Assembly: GCA_035700025.1 (NCBI GenBank)
Contig: DASSOY010000012.1
Span: 111,191-175,190 of the forward strand
DNA from: Bacillales bacterium
GTDB taxonomy: Bacteria; Bacillota; Bacilli; Bacillales; DASSOY01
Direction: 5' to 3'
Length of the DNA: 64,000 nucleotides
A model generated the notes under the pieces. That model saw only the letters and a list, made by a program, of their open reading frames with translations. It had not been told where the DNA came from and did no database searches. Position numbers and translations under genes: made by a program. Below, one piece after another: positions 36,581-45,126 of this stretch. How positions within the stretch are numbered: the first letter of the stretch is position 1; every line of letters starts with the position of its first letter.

Positions 36581-37913
36581 CGACGAGCTCCTTTCGAACA
36601 GCTTTCACTGCATCGGTCAGTTTCGCGACAAGCTCCTCCACTTGCCTTTCCGTAATGATCAACGGCGGCGCCAGCGTCACGATCGCCGTTCCGTCATACG
36701 TAACCGGCCGGCAAATGACACCCCGTTCATACAACGCTTCGATGATCCGCGGCGCTGCTTTCTTTTCCGCCGCAAAGCGTTCGTACGAGCCGCGATCCTT
36801 TACGACTTCAAAGGCCGCAAGCAAACCGATCGCGCGTACGTCCCCGACGATGTCGATTTCATCACGCATCGCCTTCAAACCGTGCAGCAAACGCTCGCCC
36901 ATGCGCCGGGAATGCTCGACAAGCTTTTCTTTTTCAATGATTTCAATGTTTTTCAATCCTACTGCGGCCGCAGCGGGATGACCGCTGTAGGTGAATCCAT
37001 GAAACAAAGTCGTCGTCGAACGCTCTTTCAACACGCGAACGATTTTTTCGGAGACGGCAACGCCGCCGAGCGGAATATAGCCGCTCGAGACGCCTTTCGC
37101 AAACATCATCAAGTCCGGGACGACGTTCCAATGTTCCATCGCGAACATTTTTCCGGTTCGTCCGAATCCGGTAATCACTTCATCGGCAATGAACAAAATA
37201 CCGTATTCGTCGCAAAGCCGACGGATTTCGCGAAAATAATCCTCCGGAGGAATGATTACGCCGCCCGCCCCTTGCACCGGTTCGGCGATGAATGCTGCAA
37301 CCGTATGTGCGCCGACGGATTCGATCTGTTCGCGAACGGACGCGATCGCTTCCGCCGTGCCAATCTCAAACGGAGCTTCTGCATGAATGAAATGATCAGA
37401 CAGCTTTCCGGCCATGTCCCAAAACTCCGGAATGCCTGTCGCGCTTGTCGCCGCCGCGGCCACTCCATGATACGCCTTTTTGCGGGAAATGATTTTGACA
37501 CGCTTTGCCTCCCCGCGCAAACGCCAGTAATGGCGGGCAAGCTTCACCGCCGTATCCGTCGATTCCGATCCGCCGGATGTAAGGAAAACCGCATTCAAAT
37601 CCCCGGGAGCAAGACTCACCAGCTTTGCACAAAGACGGATTGCCGGTTCGTGGCTGAACGTCGAAAAGGCAGAGCTGAATGCAAGCTTTTTCATTTGTTC
37701 GAACGCCGCTTCCGCCAATTCCAAGCGACCATGACCGACGTTTACATTCCAGAGCGAAGACATCGCATCGATGTAAGTCCTTCCTTCCACATCACGCAAA
37801 TAAATGCCGTCGCCTTCCTCAAAAATGAACTTTGCCCCTTCTTCTTGCTGTTGTTTAATCGATGACGTCGGGTGAAGAAAATGGTTTTTGTCGAGTTCGT
37901 GCAATTCGCCCAT
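36573..37913 (-). CDS. class III omega-aminotransferase
   Basis: The start is ATG 37913 (MGELHELDKNHF) behind GGAGAGG; the first 10 codons of the longer frame are upstream sequence. The 446-residue enzyme has LTSGGSESTDTAVKLA, KKAYHGVAAAAT, ADEVITGFGRTGKMFAM, FAKGVSSGYIPLGG (Schiff-base Lys) and TYSGHPAAAA. It resembles taurine/beta-alanine/omega-amino acid:pyruvate aminotransferases. Combined with the SSADH-like aldehyde dehydrogenase it would turn an omega-amino acid into a dicarboxylate. It overlaps neither neighbour greatly and is tightly packed in the operon. Confidence 0.9.
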   Translation of the reverse strand: MGELHELDKNHFLHPTSSIKQQQEEGAKFIFEEGDGIYLRDVEGRTYIDAMSSLWNVNVGHGRLELAEAAFEQMKKLAFSSAFSTFSHEPAIRLCAKLVSLAPGDLNAVFLTSGGSESTDTAVKLARHYWRLRGEAKRVKIISRKKAYHGVAAAATSATGIPEFWDMAGKLSDHFIHAEAPFEIGTAEAIASVREQIESVGAHTVAAFIAEPVQGAGGVIIPPEDYFREIRRLCDEYGILFIADEVITGFGRTGKMFAMEHWNVVPDLMMFAKGVSSGYIPLGGVAVSEKIVRVLKERSTTTLFHGFTYSGHPAAAAVGLKNIEIIEKEKLVEHSRRMGERLLHGLKAMRDEIDIVGDVRAIGLLAAFEVVKDRGSYERFAAEKKAAPRIIEALYERGVICRPVTYDGTAIVTLAPPLIITERQVEELVAKLTDAVKAVRKELVDA

Positions 37914-37914
37914 G

Positions 37915-39492
37915 CTATTCCTCTCCTTTTCGATAAACGACAATGCCGCCGATGATCGTCATTTCCACCTCCGCCGTCTTGAGCTGTTCCTCGTCGAAAG
38001 ACATGAACCCCGGAGAGACAACGGTAAAATCCGCAAGCTTTCCGATCTCGAGCGTGCCTTTCAAATCTTCATCAAAGGATGCCCGCGCCGCATTTCGCGT
38101 GTACATGCAAAGAGCTTCGCGCAACGATAGTTTTTGTTCCGGCAAAATCGTGTTTCCGAGCGCCGTACGTCTTGTAACCGCTGTGTATACGCCGAGAAGC
38201 GGATCGCAAGGTGTGATTGGCGAATCCGAACTTCCTGCGGGAAGTAATCCAGCTTCAACAAATGAGTGAAGCGCGAACACTCCTTTGGATAACGGTTCCG
38301 GGACATGATCCATGTGCACTTCACCCGCAAAATGAACGAGTCCCGGCTGTGGTACGGGAATCACTCCGAGTTTTTGCATGCGGTCACGCAACGCGGGAGT
38401 AATAATGCTTGCATGTTCGATGCGATGTCGGCAATCGCCTCTCGGAAAGGCTCTGATCGCTTTTTCATAAGCCGTCAACACTTGGGAAACCGCGGCATCG
38501 CCGATCGCATGTACCGCCACTTGAACCCCGGCACGATGAGCCCGCATGATCTTTCGCTCAATCTCACCAACACCATGCATGAACTCTCCGGTTCCTCCGT
38601 CTGCATAAGGCATTGACAAGGCAGCCGTTTTCCCGCTGACCGTGCCGTCAGCAAACATTTTTACCGCTCCCGTTTTGAACCGCTCATTTCGAAATCCGAG
38701 CAGAAGATCCCCCTCTTGATAAAAATCGTCCAAAATCATGCCGTATACGCGCACATCCCGGCTGCCGTTCTCCGAGGTTTCTTGAAACGCACGCATTTCA
38801 TCAAAGTTTCCCGTATAAAAACCGATGCCGGCTTCGTGCACAGATGTGACCCCATGCCGAACGTAAAAAGCGTTCGCCGCCGCAATCGCTTCTTTCATCT
38901 CGGAAACCGTGAAGCGCATTTGCTTTTTGATGAGTTCAAGCGCATCTTCGCTGAGCCTGCCAGTCAACCGGCCGCGGCCGTCTTTTTCTACCTCACCGTG
39001 CGCCACCGTCGTCTCCGGCGTGATGCCGGCCTTTTTTAACGCCAGCTCATTGGCGACCGCGCTGTGCAGCGAATAATGCGTCACAAACACCGGCCGACTT
39101 ACATCCTTGAAATCAGCTGCCGTCGGATGGCGCCCCTCGGCGAATCGGGATTCGTCATACCCCCATCCGATGACCCAATCGTCCGCATCGACAGCCTCTG
39201 CCCTGCGTTTTATTTTGGCAACGAGCTCAGCGATCGATGACACGCGGCAGTCCACATTGCGCAAATGGAATCCGGTCGAAATCATATGCTGATGGCTGTC
39301 GATAAAACCGGGCAACACCGTGTTTCCTTCTAGATCAAAGCGCTTCGTATTTATTCCGGCCGTCCTCTCGATCGCTTCGTCTGAACCGAGGGCGACAATT
39401 TTTCCGTCTCGTACCGCTGCAGCCCCGTATACGCGATCTTTGTCGTCCAATGACACAAACGTTCCATTCGTGAAAATGCGGTCGGCGATCAT
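37915..39492 (-). CDS. YtcJ-like amidohydrolase (metal-dependent)
   Basis: The 525-residue protein belongs to the amidohydrolase 3/YtcJ group. Seen are the N-terminal sandwich (MIADRIFTNGTFVSLDDKD), VLPGFIDSHQHM (metal HxH), VHAIGDAAVSQVL, HRIEHASII (metal His) and AGSSDSPITPCDP (metal/catalytic Asp). Such enzymes hydrolyse N-acyl, formyl or cyclic amides. In this operon it could open or deacylate the starting compound to give the free amino acid for the aminotransferase. The substrate is not known. Its ATG follows the stop of the dehydrogenase gene directly. Confidence 0.88.
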   Translation of the reverse strand: MIADRIFTNGTFVSLDDKDRVYGAAAVRDGKIVALGSDEAIERTAGINTKRFDLEGNTVLPGFIDSHQHMISTGFHLRNVDCRVSSIAELVAKIKRRAEAVDADDWVIGWGYDESRFAEGRHPTAADFKDVSRPVFVTHYSLHSAVANELALKKAGITPETTVAHGEVEKDGRGRLTGRLSEDALELIKKQMRFTVSEMKEAIAAANAFYVRHGVTSVHEAGIGFYTGNFDEMRAFQETSENGSRDVRVYGMILDDFYQEGDLLLGFRNERFKTGAVKMFADGTVSGKTAALSMPYADGGTGEFMHGVGEIERKIMRAHRAGVQVAVHAIGDAAVSQVLTAYEKAIRAFPRGDCRHRIEHASIITPALRDRMQKLGVIPVPQPGLVHFAGEVHMDHVPEPLSKGVFALHSFVEAGLLPAGSSDSPITPCDPLLGVYTAVTRRTALGNTILPEQKLSLREALCMYTRNAARASFDEDLKGTLEIGKLADFTVVSPGFMSFDEEQLKTAEVEMTIIGGIVVYRKGEE

Positions 39493-40440
39493 TCAATATC
39501 CCTTCTTTTCGTCGACTTGATTCAGCAATGGCTCACCGTTCCGATAACGATCCACATTGACGGCGAATTTTTCCAAACAACGATCGAGATAGTTCACCGT
39601 TTTTGCTGCCAAATGCGGTGTCAAAAATACGTCGTCAAATGTCCAGAGCGGATGCTCCGGCGGCAGCGGATCGTCTTCGAAAACGTCAAGTGCGGCCCCT
39701 CTGATCGTTCGGTTTCGCAATGCGTCCACCAACGCTTCCGTATCGACAAGCGCCCCTCTCCCAATATTCAATAAGCAAGCCTCCCGGTTCATTGAGCGCA
39801 ATTCGTCAGCGCCGATGCAATGAAATGTTTCCTCCGTTACCGGCAAGAGCATGACTATAAAATCGCCGCGTGAGAGCACTTGAAGTTTTTCATCCAGCTT
39901 CACCATCTCGTCGAACGGCTCGCGCCGCTCGCCGCTTGTGTTCACACCAATGACACGCATCCCGAACGCTTTCGCTTTTTTCGCGACTTCCATCCCAATC
40001 GTTCCCGCCCCGAAAATGACCATCGTCTTCCCCTTTACCTCGCCAACGAGATCGCTTCGGTTCCACAGACGCTTCTGCTTATCACGTTCAAACCGTTTCA
40101 TGTCCCGGGTTACGTACAACACGTAACTCATCACGTATTCGGCCATTGGCACGCCGTGGATGCCTTTTACATTTGTCAACAAAATTCCGCGTTCGGCAAG
40201 CGCTGCAACCGGTACATGCTCAATTCCCGACTGAAACACTTGCACCCATTTTAACGCAGGCAGGCGCCGTAAATTTTCTTCCGTCACGTCGAATCCGTAC
40301 GTCACAAGAATTTCCGTACGATCCAGCGCCAACCGGCTGTTCGTCAAGTCCGGCTCAAGATGCACTTGACTGCCGGGTACCGCTGCTTTCAATTGCTCCC
40401 ATTGTCGTTCGCTGTATTCGTCGATCGTTGTCACGAGCAT
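39493..40440 (-). CDS. D-2-hydroxyacid dehydrogenase (NAD-dependent)
   Basis: The 315-residue protein has the Rossmann loop VIFGAGTIGMEVAKKAKAFG, NIGRGALVDTEAL with the catalytic Arg, DVFEDDPLPPEHPLW with the Glu, and FLTPHLAA with the His. It would reduce a 2-keto acid or oxidise a D-2-hydroxy acid. Its role in the operon is not evident; it may supply or remove a keto acid linked to transamination. The start follows GAGGGCG and the gene lies 10 nt after the aldehyde dehydrogenase. Confidence 0.9.
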   Translation of the reverse strand: MLVTTIDEYSERQWEQLKAAVPGSQVHLEPDLTNSRLALDRTEILVTYGFDVTEENLRRLPALKWVQVFQSGIEHVPVAALAERGILLTNVKGIHGVPMAEYVMSYVLYVTRDMKRFERDKQKRLWNRSDLVGEVKGKTMVIFGAGTIGMEVAKKAKAFGMRVIGVNTSGERREPFDEMVKLDEKLQVLSRGDFIVMLLPVTEETFHCIGADELRSMNREACLLNIGRGALVDTEALVDALRNRTIRGAALDVFEDDPLPPEHPLWTFDDVFLTPHLAAKTVNYLDRCLEKFAVNVDRYRNGEPLLNQVDEKKGY

Positions 40441-40450
40441 CGCATCGCCC

Positions 40451-41875
40451 TCATTTCTCGTAACGGATCGAAACGAGTTTTTTCTCTAAGTACTCGTCGA
40501 TGCCGTGCCGGCTCCCTTCACGTCCGATCCCGCTTTCCTTGATACCGCCGAACGGACCTTGGACGACGAACGGAAGCGGATCGTTGATGCCAACCATGCC
40601 GTACTCAAGATGTTCCATCATCCGAATCGTCCGCGACATGCTTTCCGTATAGCAATAGGCGGCCAAGCCGTATCGGGGATGATTGACTTCACGCAACAAC
40701 GCTTCTTCCGTTTCAAAGCGAAGAATTGGCGCGACCGGTCCAAACGTTTCCTCTTCGGTCAGCTTCATTTCATTTGTCACGTCTGTCAGTACCGTCGGAG
40801 CGAAGAAATAACCGCTCGACAAATCACCTCCGGTCAAACGATGTCCTCCCGTGACCACTTTGGCGCCTCGTTCGACGGCGTCCTTCACGTGTCGTTCGAC
40901 CTTCTCTAATCCAGCCGCATTCACGAGCGGACCGACCACCGTATCTTCGCTCAATCCGTTGCCGACCTTCAGCTTCTTTACTTTCTCCGTCAGCTTCTCC
41001 GTAAACAGATCGGCAACGGATTGCTGTACATAAATTCGATTCGTCGCCGTGCACATTTCTCCAGAACAGCGAAATTTCGTTGCCAGCAAATCATGGACAG
41101 CCAAGTCGAGATCCGCATCTTCAAAGACGATGTACGGCGCATGCCCGCCGAGTTCCATGGACAAGCGTTTCACCGTGTTCGCCGCGCCGGCATACAATTT
41201 CTTGCCGACTTCGGTTGAACCAGTAAACGTAATCTTGCGAACATCCGAATCTTGCATGAATACGTCCGAAACGACTTCGGCCGGGGCAATAACCAGATTC
41301 ACCACGCCAGCCGGCACTTGCGCGCGCTCAAGCAGCTTCATCAGTTCGATCGCAGATTGCGGCGTCTCCGGTGCCGGTTTCACAACCGCAGTACACCCGG
41401 CGGCGAGGGCAGGCGCCAGCTTGCGCGCGATCATGCCGATCGGAAAATTCCACGGCGTAATCGCACCGACGACGCCAATCGGCTGGCGAATGACAAGCAG
41501 ACGCTTGTCACTGGCACTGTGCGGCACCGTCTCTCCATAGACGCGCCTCGCTTCCTCGGCGTACCAACGAAAATAGTCGATCGCCATTTGAATTTCGCCG
41601 CGCGCATCACGAATGGATTTGCCCATTTCCATCGTAATGACGCGCGCCAACGAATCTTTTGCTTCCTGCAGCAACCTCGAAACGTTCAGCAGCACATCCG
41701 CCCGTTGTTTCGCCGGAATTTCTGCCCATCCCGAGAACGCTCTTTTTGCAGCGTCCACCGCTTGCAACGCCTCATCTCGGCCGCCGAAATCCACTTCAAA
41801 GACCATCTCACCTGTCGCGGGATTCGTTACTTGTAATTTTCCTGTTGAATGAACCCATTCCCCGTCAATGAACAT
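40451..41875 (-). CDS. NAD(P)-dependent aldehyde dehydrogenase, succinate-semialdehyde type
   Basis: The 474-residue enzyme is the first gene of the operon, with GGAGGTATTTGC before its ATG. Motifs are TPWNFPIGM, FTGSTEVGKKL, MELGGHAPYIVFEDAD (catalytic Glu), FRCSGEMCTATNR (catalytic Cys), EEETFGPVAP and the C-terminal GGIKESGIGREGSRHG. The last is characteristic of GabD-like succinate/glutarate semialdehyde dehydrogenases. It would oxidise the semialdehyde formed by the omega-aminotransferase. The exact chain length is not decided. Confidence 0.93.
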   Translation of the reverse strand: MFIDGEWVHSTGKLQVTNPATGEMVFEVDFGGRDEALQAVDAAKRAFSGWAEIPAKQRADVLLNVSRLLQEAKDSLARVITMEMGKSIRDARGEIQMAIDYFRWYAEEARRVYGETVPHSASDKRLLVIRQPIGVVGAITPWNFPIGMIARKLAPALAAGCTAVVKPAPETPQSAIELMKLLERAQVPAGVVNLVIAPAEVVSDVFMQDSDVRKITFTGSTEVGKKLYAGAANTVKRLSMELGGHAPYIVFEDADLDLAVHDLLATKFRCSGEMCTATNRIYVQQSVADLFTEKLTEKVKKLKVGNGLSEDTVVGPLVNAAGLEKVERHVKDAVERGAKVVTGGHRLTGGDLSSGYFFAPTVLTDVTNEMKLTEEETFGPVAPILRFETEEALLREVNHPRYGLAAYCYTESMSRTIRMMEHLEYGMVGINDPLPFVVQGPFGGIKESGIGREGSRHGIDEYLEKKLVSIRYEK

Positions 41876-41905
41876 GCAAATACCTCCTTCAACCAGTGTA
41901 TGTCG

Positions 41906-41919
41906 TGACAGCGCTTACA
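41906..41919 (-). promoter_or_regulatory. cre site (CcpA) in the catabolic operon leader
   Basis: TGTAAGCGCTGTCA on the minus strand matches every fixed position of the cre consensus TGWAANCGNTNWCA. It lies about 38-51 nt after the predicted transcription start and before the aldehyde dehydrogenase, so CcpA bound here would block elongation when preferred sugars are present. Confidence 0.8.
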
Positions 41920-41938
41920 AAGAACCTGTATCTTGTAT

Positions 41939-41955
41939 AACCGGTAGGACCAGTT
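41939..41955 (-). promoter_or_regulatory. GntR/FCD-type operator of the catabolic operon
   Basis: AACTGGTCCTACCGGTT is a 17-bp near-perfect palindrome with the TGGT-N3-ACC core used by FadR-subfamily regulators (for example, E. coli LldR binds AATTGGCCCTACCAATT). It covers about +2 to +18 of the promoter at 41964-41992. The GntR regulator encoded within the operon is the natural candidate. Confidence 0.75.
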
Positions 41956-41963
41956 GTGCATTC

Positions 41964-41992
41964 ATTATAATCCGAATTTACACAATTTACAA
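41964..41992 (-). promoter_or_regulatory. sigma-A promoter of the catabolic operon
   Basis: TTGTAA (41987-41992), a 17-nt spacer and a consensus TATAAT (41964-41969) precede the aldehyde dehydrogenase. It is the only strong promoter seen for the ten genes down to 30726. Confidence 0.85.
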
Positions 41993-42118
41993 TAACATGC
42001 AAATCATTCGAAATTAGAAGTGACTCTCGTTAAAAAAAATAAAGCTATCGCTGCAGCATTACAGTCATTTGACCACCGAAAATTCATAGGACGCCAATAT
42101 CGATCCTGTTGTCAATAG

Positions 42119-42152
42119 AAAAAAAGCCCGAACCTGAAAGATTCAGGTTCGG
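42119..42152 (-). terminator. intrinsic terminator after the acyl-CoA synthetase
   Basis: A perfect 11-bp stem (CCGAACCTGAA, 3-nt loop) is followed on the minus strand by GCTTTTTTT. The stem ends 12 nt from the synthetase stop codon. Confidence 0.93.
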
Positions 42153-42163
42153 ACATTCGGTTC

Positions 42164-43843
42164 CTAGCGTTGCGTTTTCAAGCCTACCGCTTTTTCGCGC
42201 AACGCATACCGCTGGAATTTGCCGGTGCTTGTCATCGGAAAATGATCGATCATTTGTACCGCTTCCGGCCAATGCGTCTTGGCTACACCTTTTTCGGAGA
42301 GAAAGCGGGTTACTTCTTCGAGCTTGAAAACGTCTCCAGGTTGTTTCGGTACGATGAATGCAGCCGCGCGCTGGCCAAGTCTTTCGTCGGGAAACGCGAC
42401 GACGGCTGCCTGCGCGATGCGCGGATGCGTATAGAGCACTTCCTCGATTTCCCGAGGGTCAATTTTATAACCGCCGCGGTTGATTAAGTCGTCTTTTCGC
42501 GAGACGAACGTGCAATAACCTTCCTCATCTTTGCGAACGATGTCGGACGAATAGAACCAACCGTTCCCATCAAACGCACGCTTTGTTTTCTCAGGCTGCC
42601 GATAATAGCCCGGAATAAATCCAGCGCCGCGAACGACCATTTCACCTTGACACGGCGGTTCAAGATTATCGCCGTCCTCGCCAACGAGCTTTTCTTCCAA
42701 TCCGTCGACAATACGCCCGAAGCTGATGCTCGTCGTTTCGACGCTGTCCCCGGGTTGTGTGCAATGGGTTACGCCCGCTTCGGTATAACCGTAAAAAGCG
42801 ATGATGTTGCAGTTCATTTTGCGAATTAACTGATCAAGAATCTCCTTCGGGCAAGTGGCACCAGCATATGCCATCGTGCGAATCGATTCGACATGGCGTG
42901 CTTCCAAGTTCTCGTATCTCGCAAAATCGATCAGCATCGGCGGAGCTCCGAGAAAGTATGACGGTTTGTCGCGTTCGATGACTTCCACCGCTTTTTCGAC
43001 ATCCCACGATTTCAGCAAGACCACAGGGGCTCCACGGTAAAAAGCGCCGAGCGCGCCGACCCCGAGCCCGGTTAAATGAGCCAACGGTGTGACAAGCAGC
43101 CATTTCGCGTTTTGTGCAAAACCGCAAACGTCATTGAAGCGATTGACCCAGTACGTATTGTTGCAATGCAAATGAAGTTCAGCTTTCGGTTTTCCCGTCG
43201 TTCCGGAAGTAAACATAAGGAAAAACGGATCTGTCCCAACCGGCCGATGTTCCGCCAAGCGAGCCGCCGTCGCTTCGGAAACATCCTCATCCAACGCCGA
43301 AAACGCATGCGTATTTTCATACGATCGTTCCGACAGCACGACGATCTGCTCCAGTTGTTCATGCGATTGTTTCAATTTTCTTGCCATCTCCACATAATTG
43401 CGCGATTTTACCTGATCCGGAATGAACAATGCACGTGCGCCGGTCAATTCAAGAATGTAGTTCATGTCGTTTTCCGTGTAAGGCATGTGGCACAGTACAG
43501 GCAAAATACGGATTTTCGCTGCCGCAATGAGCGTAATCAAAAATTCGCTCACATTCGGCAATTGAATGGCGATTGTGTCTCCGGGTTCGAGCCCGAGCCG
43601 CAACATGCCAGCCGCCAATCGGTTCGACCTCTCGTGGAATTGTCCATATGTAGTAGTGGTTCCGTCTTCGTCAATCATTGCCGGTGCGTTCGGATCCCGC
43701 CGGGCATGATTTTCAATAAAATCAACGAAGCTGTTTTCTTGCCACTTGCCTGTTGCGAAAAACTCCTCGACCGTTTCCCTCGTTACCCACACGTCATCTC
43801 TATTCAACAATTCGTCGATGCTCTCTTGCAATCTGCTGTTCAC
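42164..43843 (-). CDS. AMP-dependent acyl-CoA synthetase / ligase
   Basis: The start is GTG 43843, behind AGGAGGTGGAACG. The 559-residue ANL-superfamily enzyme has LMFTSGTTGKPKAELH (phosphate loop), FYGYTEAGVT, YSSDIVRKDEEGYCTFVSRK in two parts, and DDLINRGGYKIDPREIEEVL plus the C-terminal TSTGKFQRYALR (catalytic Lys). It activates a carboxylic acid through an acyl-adenylate, similar to aryl- or cyclohexanecarboxylate-CoA ligases. It has its own promoter and terminator. The acid is unknown; it may feed the neighbouring catabolic operon. Confidence 0.92.
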   Translation of the reverse strand: MNSRLQESIDELLNRDDVWVTRETVEEFFATGKWQENSFVDFIENHARRDPNAPAMIDEDGTTTTYGQFHERSNRLAAGMLRLGLEPGDTIAIQLPNVSEFLITLIAAAKIRILPVLCHMPYTENDMNYILELTGARALFIPDQVKSRNYVEMARKLKQSHEQLEQIVVLSERSYENTHAFSALDEDVSEATAARLAEHRPVGTDPFFLMFTSGTTGKPKAELHLHCNNTYWVNRFNDVCGFAQNAKWLLVTPLAHLTGLGVGALGAFYRGAPVVLLKSWDVEKAVEVIERDKPSYFLGAPPMLIDFARYENLEARHVESIRTMAYAGATCPKEILDQLIRKMNCNIIAFYGYTEAGVTHCTQPGDSVETTSISFGRIVDGLEEKLVGEDGDNLEPPCQGEMVVRGAGFIPGYYRQPEKTKRAFDGNGWFYSSDIVRKDEEGYCTFVSRKDDLINRGGYKIDPREIEEVLYTHPRIAQAAVVAFPDERLGQRAAAFIVPKQPGDVFKLEEVTRFLSEKGVAKTHWPEAVQMIDHFPMTSTGKFQRYALREKAVGLKTQR

Positions 43844-43878
43844 CGTTCCACCTCCTGGAAGTTTGCCGTCCTATTGCC

Positions 43879-43907
43879 ATCATATTTTCAGTATTTACAA
43901 AAGTCAA
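43879..43907 (-). promoter_or_regulatory. sigma-A promoter of the acyl-CoA synthetase
   Basis: TTGACT (43902-43907), a 17-nt spacer and TATGAT (43879-43884) lie 36 nt before the GTG start and after the ureohydrolase stop codon. Confidence 0.8.
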
Positions 43908-43945
43908 AGAATTTTCACGAGACGGGGAGTACTTGACTTCCCGCT

Positions 43946-44902
43946 TCACTCGCTTTGCATCGAGCGAATATGTCCAGCCAGTGCGTAAAGCACGAGCGTG
44001 CTCGCGAAATGGGAGGAAAAATCGTTTCCGTCCTGGCGCGGATAAACTTCAACGAACTCGACTCCGGCAATGCCGCGTTTCGCCGTTTCATACACGAGCG
44101 TCAACAATTCATGCGAAGTTAACCCGTTTGCATCCGGCGGTCCTCCCGGATTATAGGCATAATCGAGTACATCGCTGCAAATTGTCAAATACACTTTTTC
44201 TGTTCCTTGGCTGGCAATCCGATAAGCGCGGTCAACGGATGCTTTCAACCCCGTATCGCGAACTTCGTTCAACGTAATTGTCGTTGCGCCGGCCGCTTCA
44301 GCCATTCTGCCGCTTTCCGCCGTATTTCGCGGGCCGTGAATGCCCATGTGAACCATGCTCTCGGTACGAACGCCATCATCTTCGTATAATCGTTTAAACG
44401 GCGAACATCGCGCATATTCATCTCCGTTGTGATCATTTTTATTATCATAATGGGCATCCAGATGAATGACACCGACTTTCCCTTTCGTCCTTTCACCAAG
44501 AGCGCTAATGATCGGGTAGGCGATCCCATGGTCACCGCCGAGCGCGACTGAAAATTTCCCCGTATCCCATACTTTCCCGGCAAACCGTTTGATTCGATTC
44601 ATCGTCTCCGTTACGTTCGCCGGAATCACGTCGACATCACCAAGATCGCCGATTTTCAAATGCTCGAACACATCGAGATGATCCAATTCCGGCAAATATC
44701 CGGAATAGCGGGCCGAGCAAAGCCGCATGACTTTCGGTCCCATTTCGCAACCCGTATAGTCTCCCCATGTAACCGCTCCTTCCCACGGCACTCCGTACAC
44801 GATGACATCGACGTCCTTCATCTTCTCCGGTTGATCGAGCAAATGCACACCGTTCAAAAAACACGGCGTATTCCCATAAATTGTATCGTCCATTGCTCTC
44901 AT
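43946..44902 (-). CDS. ureohydrolase (agmatinase/arginase family) with altered metal site
   Basis: The 318-residue protein has the family metal motifs GGDHG (His125) and DAHYD (Asp149, His151, Asp153). The usual SxDxDxxDP motif reads TICSDVLDYAYNPGG: the first Asp of the DxD pair is Cys242 while the second (Asp244) is kept. Family members release urea from guanidino compounds (agmatine, guanidinobutyrate, guanidine). The substrate here cannot be read. The start may be ATG 44902 or the ATG three codons later, since AAAGGAG is very close to the first. It lies upstream of the acyl-CoA synthetase and divergent from a small membrane protein gene. Confidence 0.85.
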   Translation of the reverse strand: MRAMDDTIYGNTPCFLNGVHLLDQPEKMKDVDVIVYGVPWEGAVTWGDYTGCEMGPKVMRLCSARYSGYLPELDHLDVFEHLKIGDLGDVDVIPANVTETMNRIKRFAGKVWDTGKFSVALGGDHGIAYPIISALGERTKGKVGVIHLDAHYDNKNDHNGDEYARCSPFKRLYEDDGVRTESMVHMGIHGPRNTAESGRMAEAAGATTITLNEVRDTGLKASVDRAYRIASQGTEKVYLTICSDVLDYAYNPGGPPDANGLTSHELLTLVYETAKRGIAGVEFVEVYPRQDGNDFSSHFASTLVLYALAGHIRSMQSE

Positions 44903-45051
44903 AGCTCCTTTCTGTCCAATCTTCCTTTCTTATTTCACAACCGTATCCATTTTAAACATTCGGGGATCGAACCCGATTTTCCTCCCTGTCCCTCGCCAAT
45001 TTCCCCATCATGTCTGAGAATCAATCTTTTACAAGTTTTCCAATGTTTTAG

Positions 45052-45080
45052 TTGCTTTACTTAAATTTTAAGAATATAAT
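45052..45080 (+). promoter_or_regulatory. sigma-A promoter of the small membrane protein genes
   Basis: TTGCTT (45052-45057), a 17-nt spacer and consensus TATAAT (45075-45080) lie 46 nt before the 113-residue membrane protein. The rest of the 44903-45126 gap holds no gene that I can see. Confidence 0.8.
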
Positions 45081-45126
45081 GAACTCATTACCACATCCGC
45101 TTTTTAAATGAAAGGGAGGAATCATT

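Noticed and set aside
36240-37865. 541-codon plus-strand ORF opposite the omega-aminotransferase gene
   Set aside because: It lies wholly antisense to a gene with full class III aminotransferase motifs, has no ribosome binding site and is rich in Arg/His/Phe, as expected for an antisense shadow.
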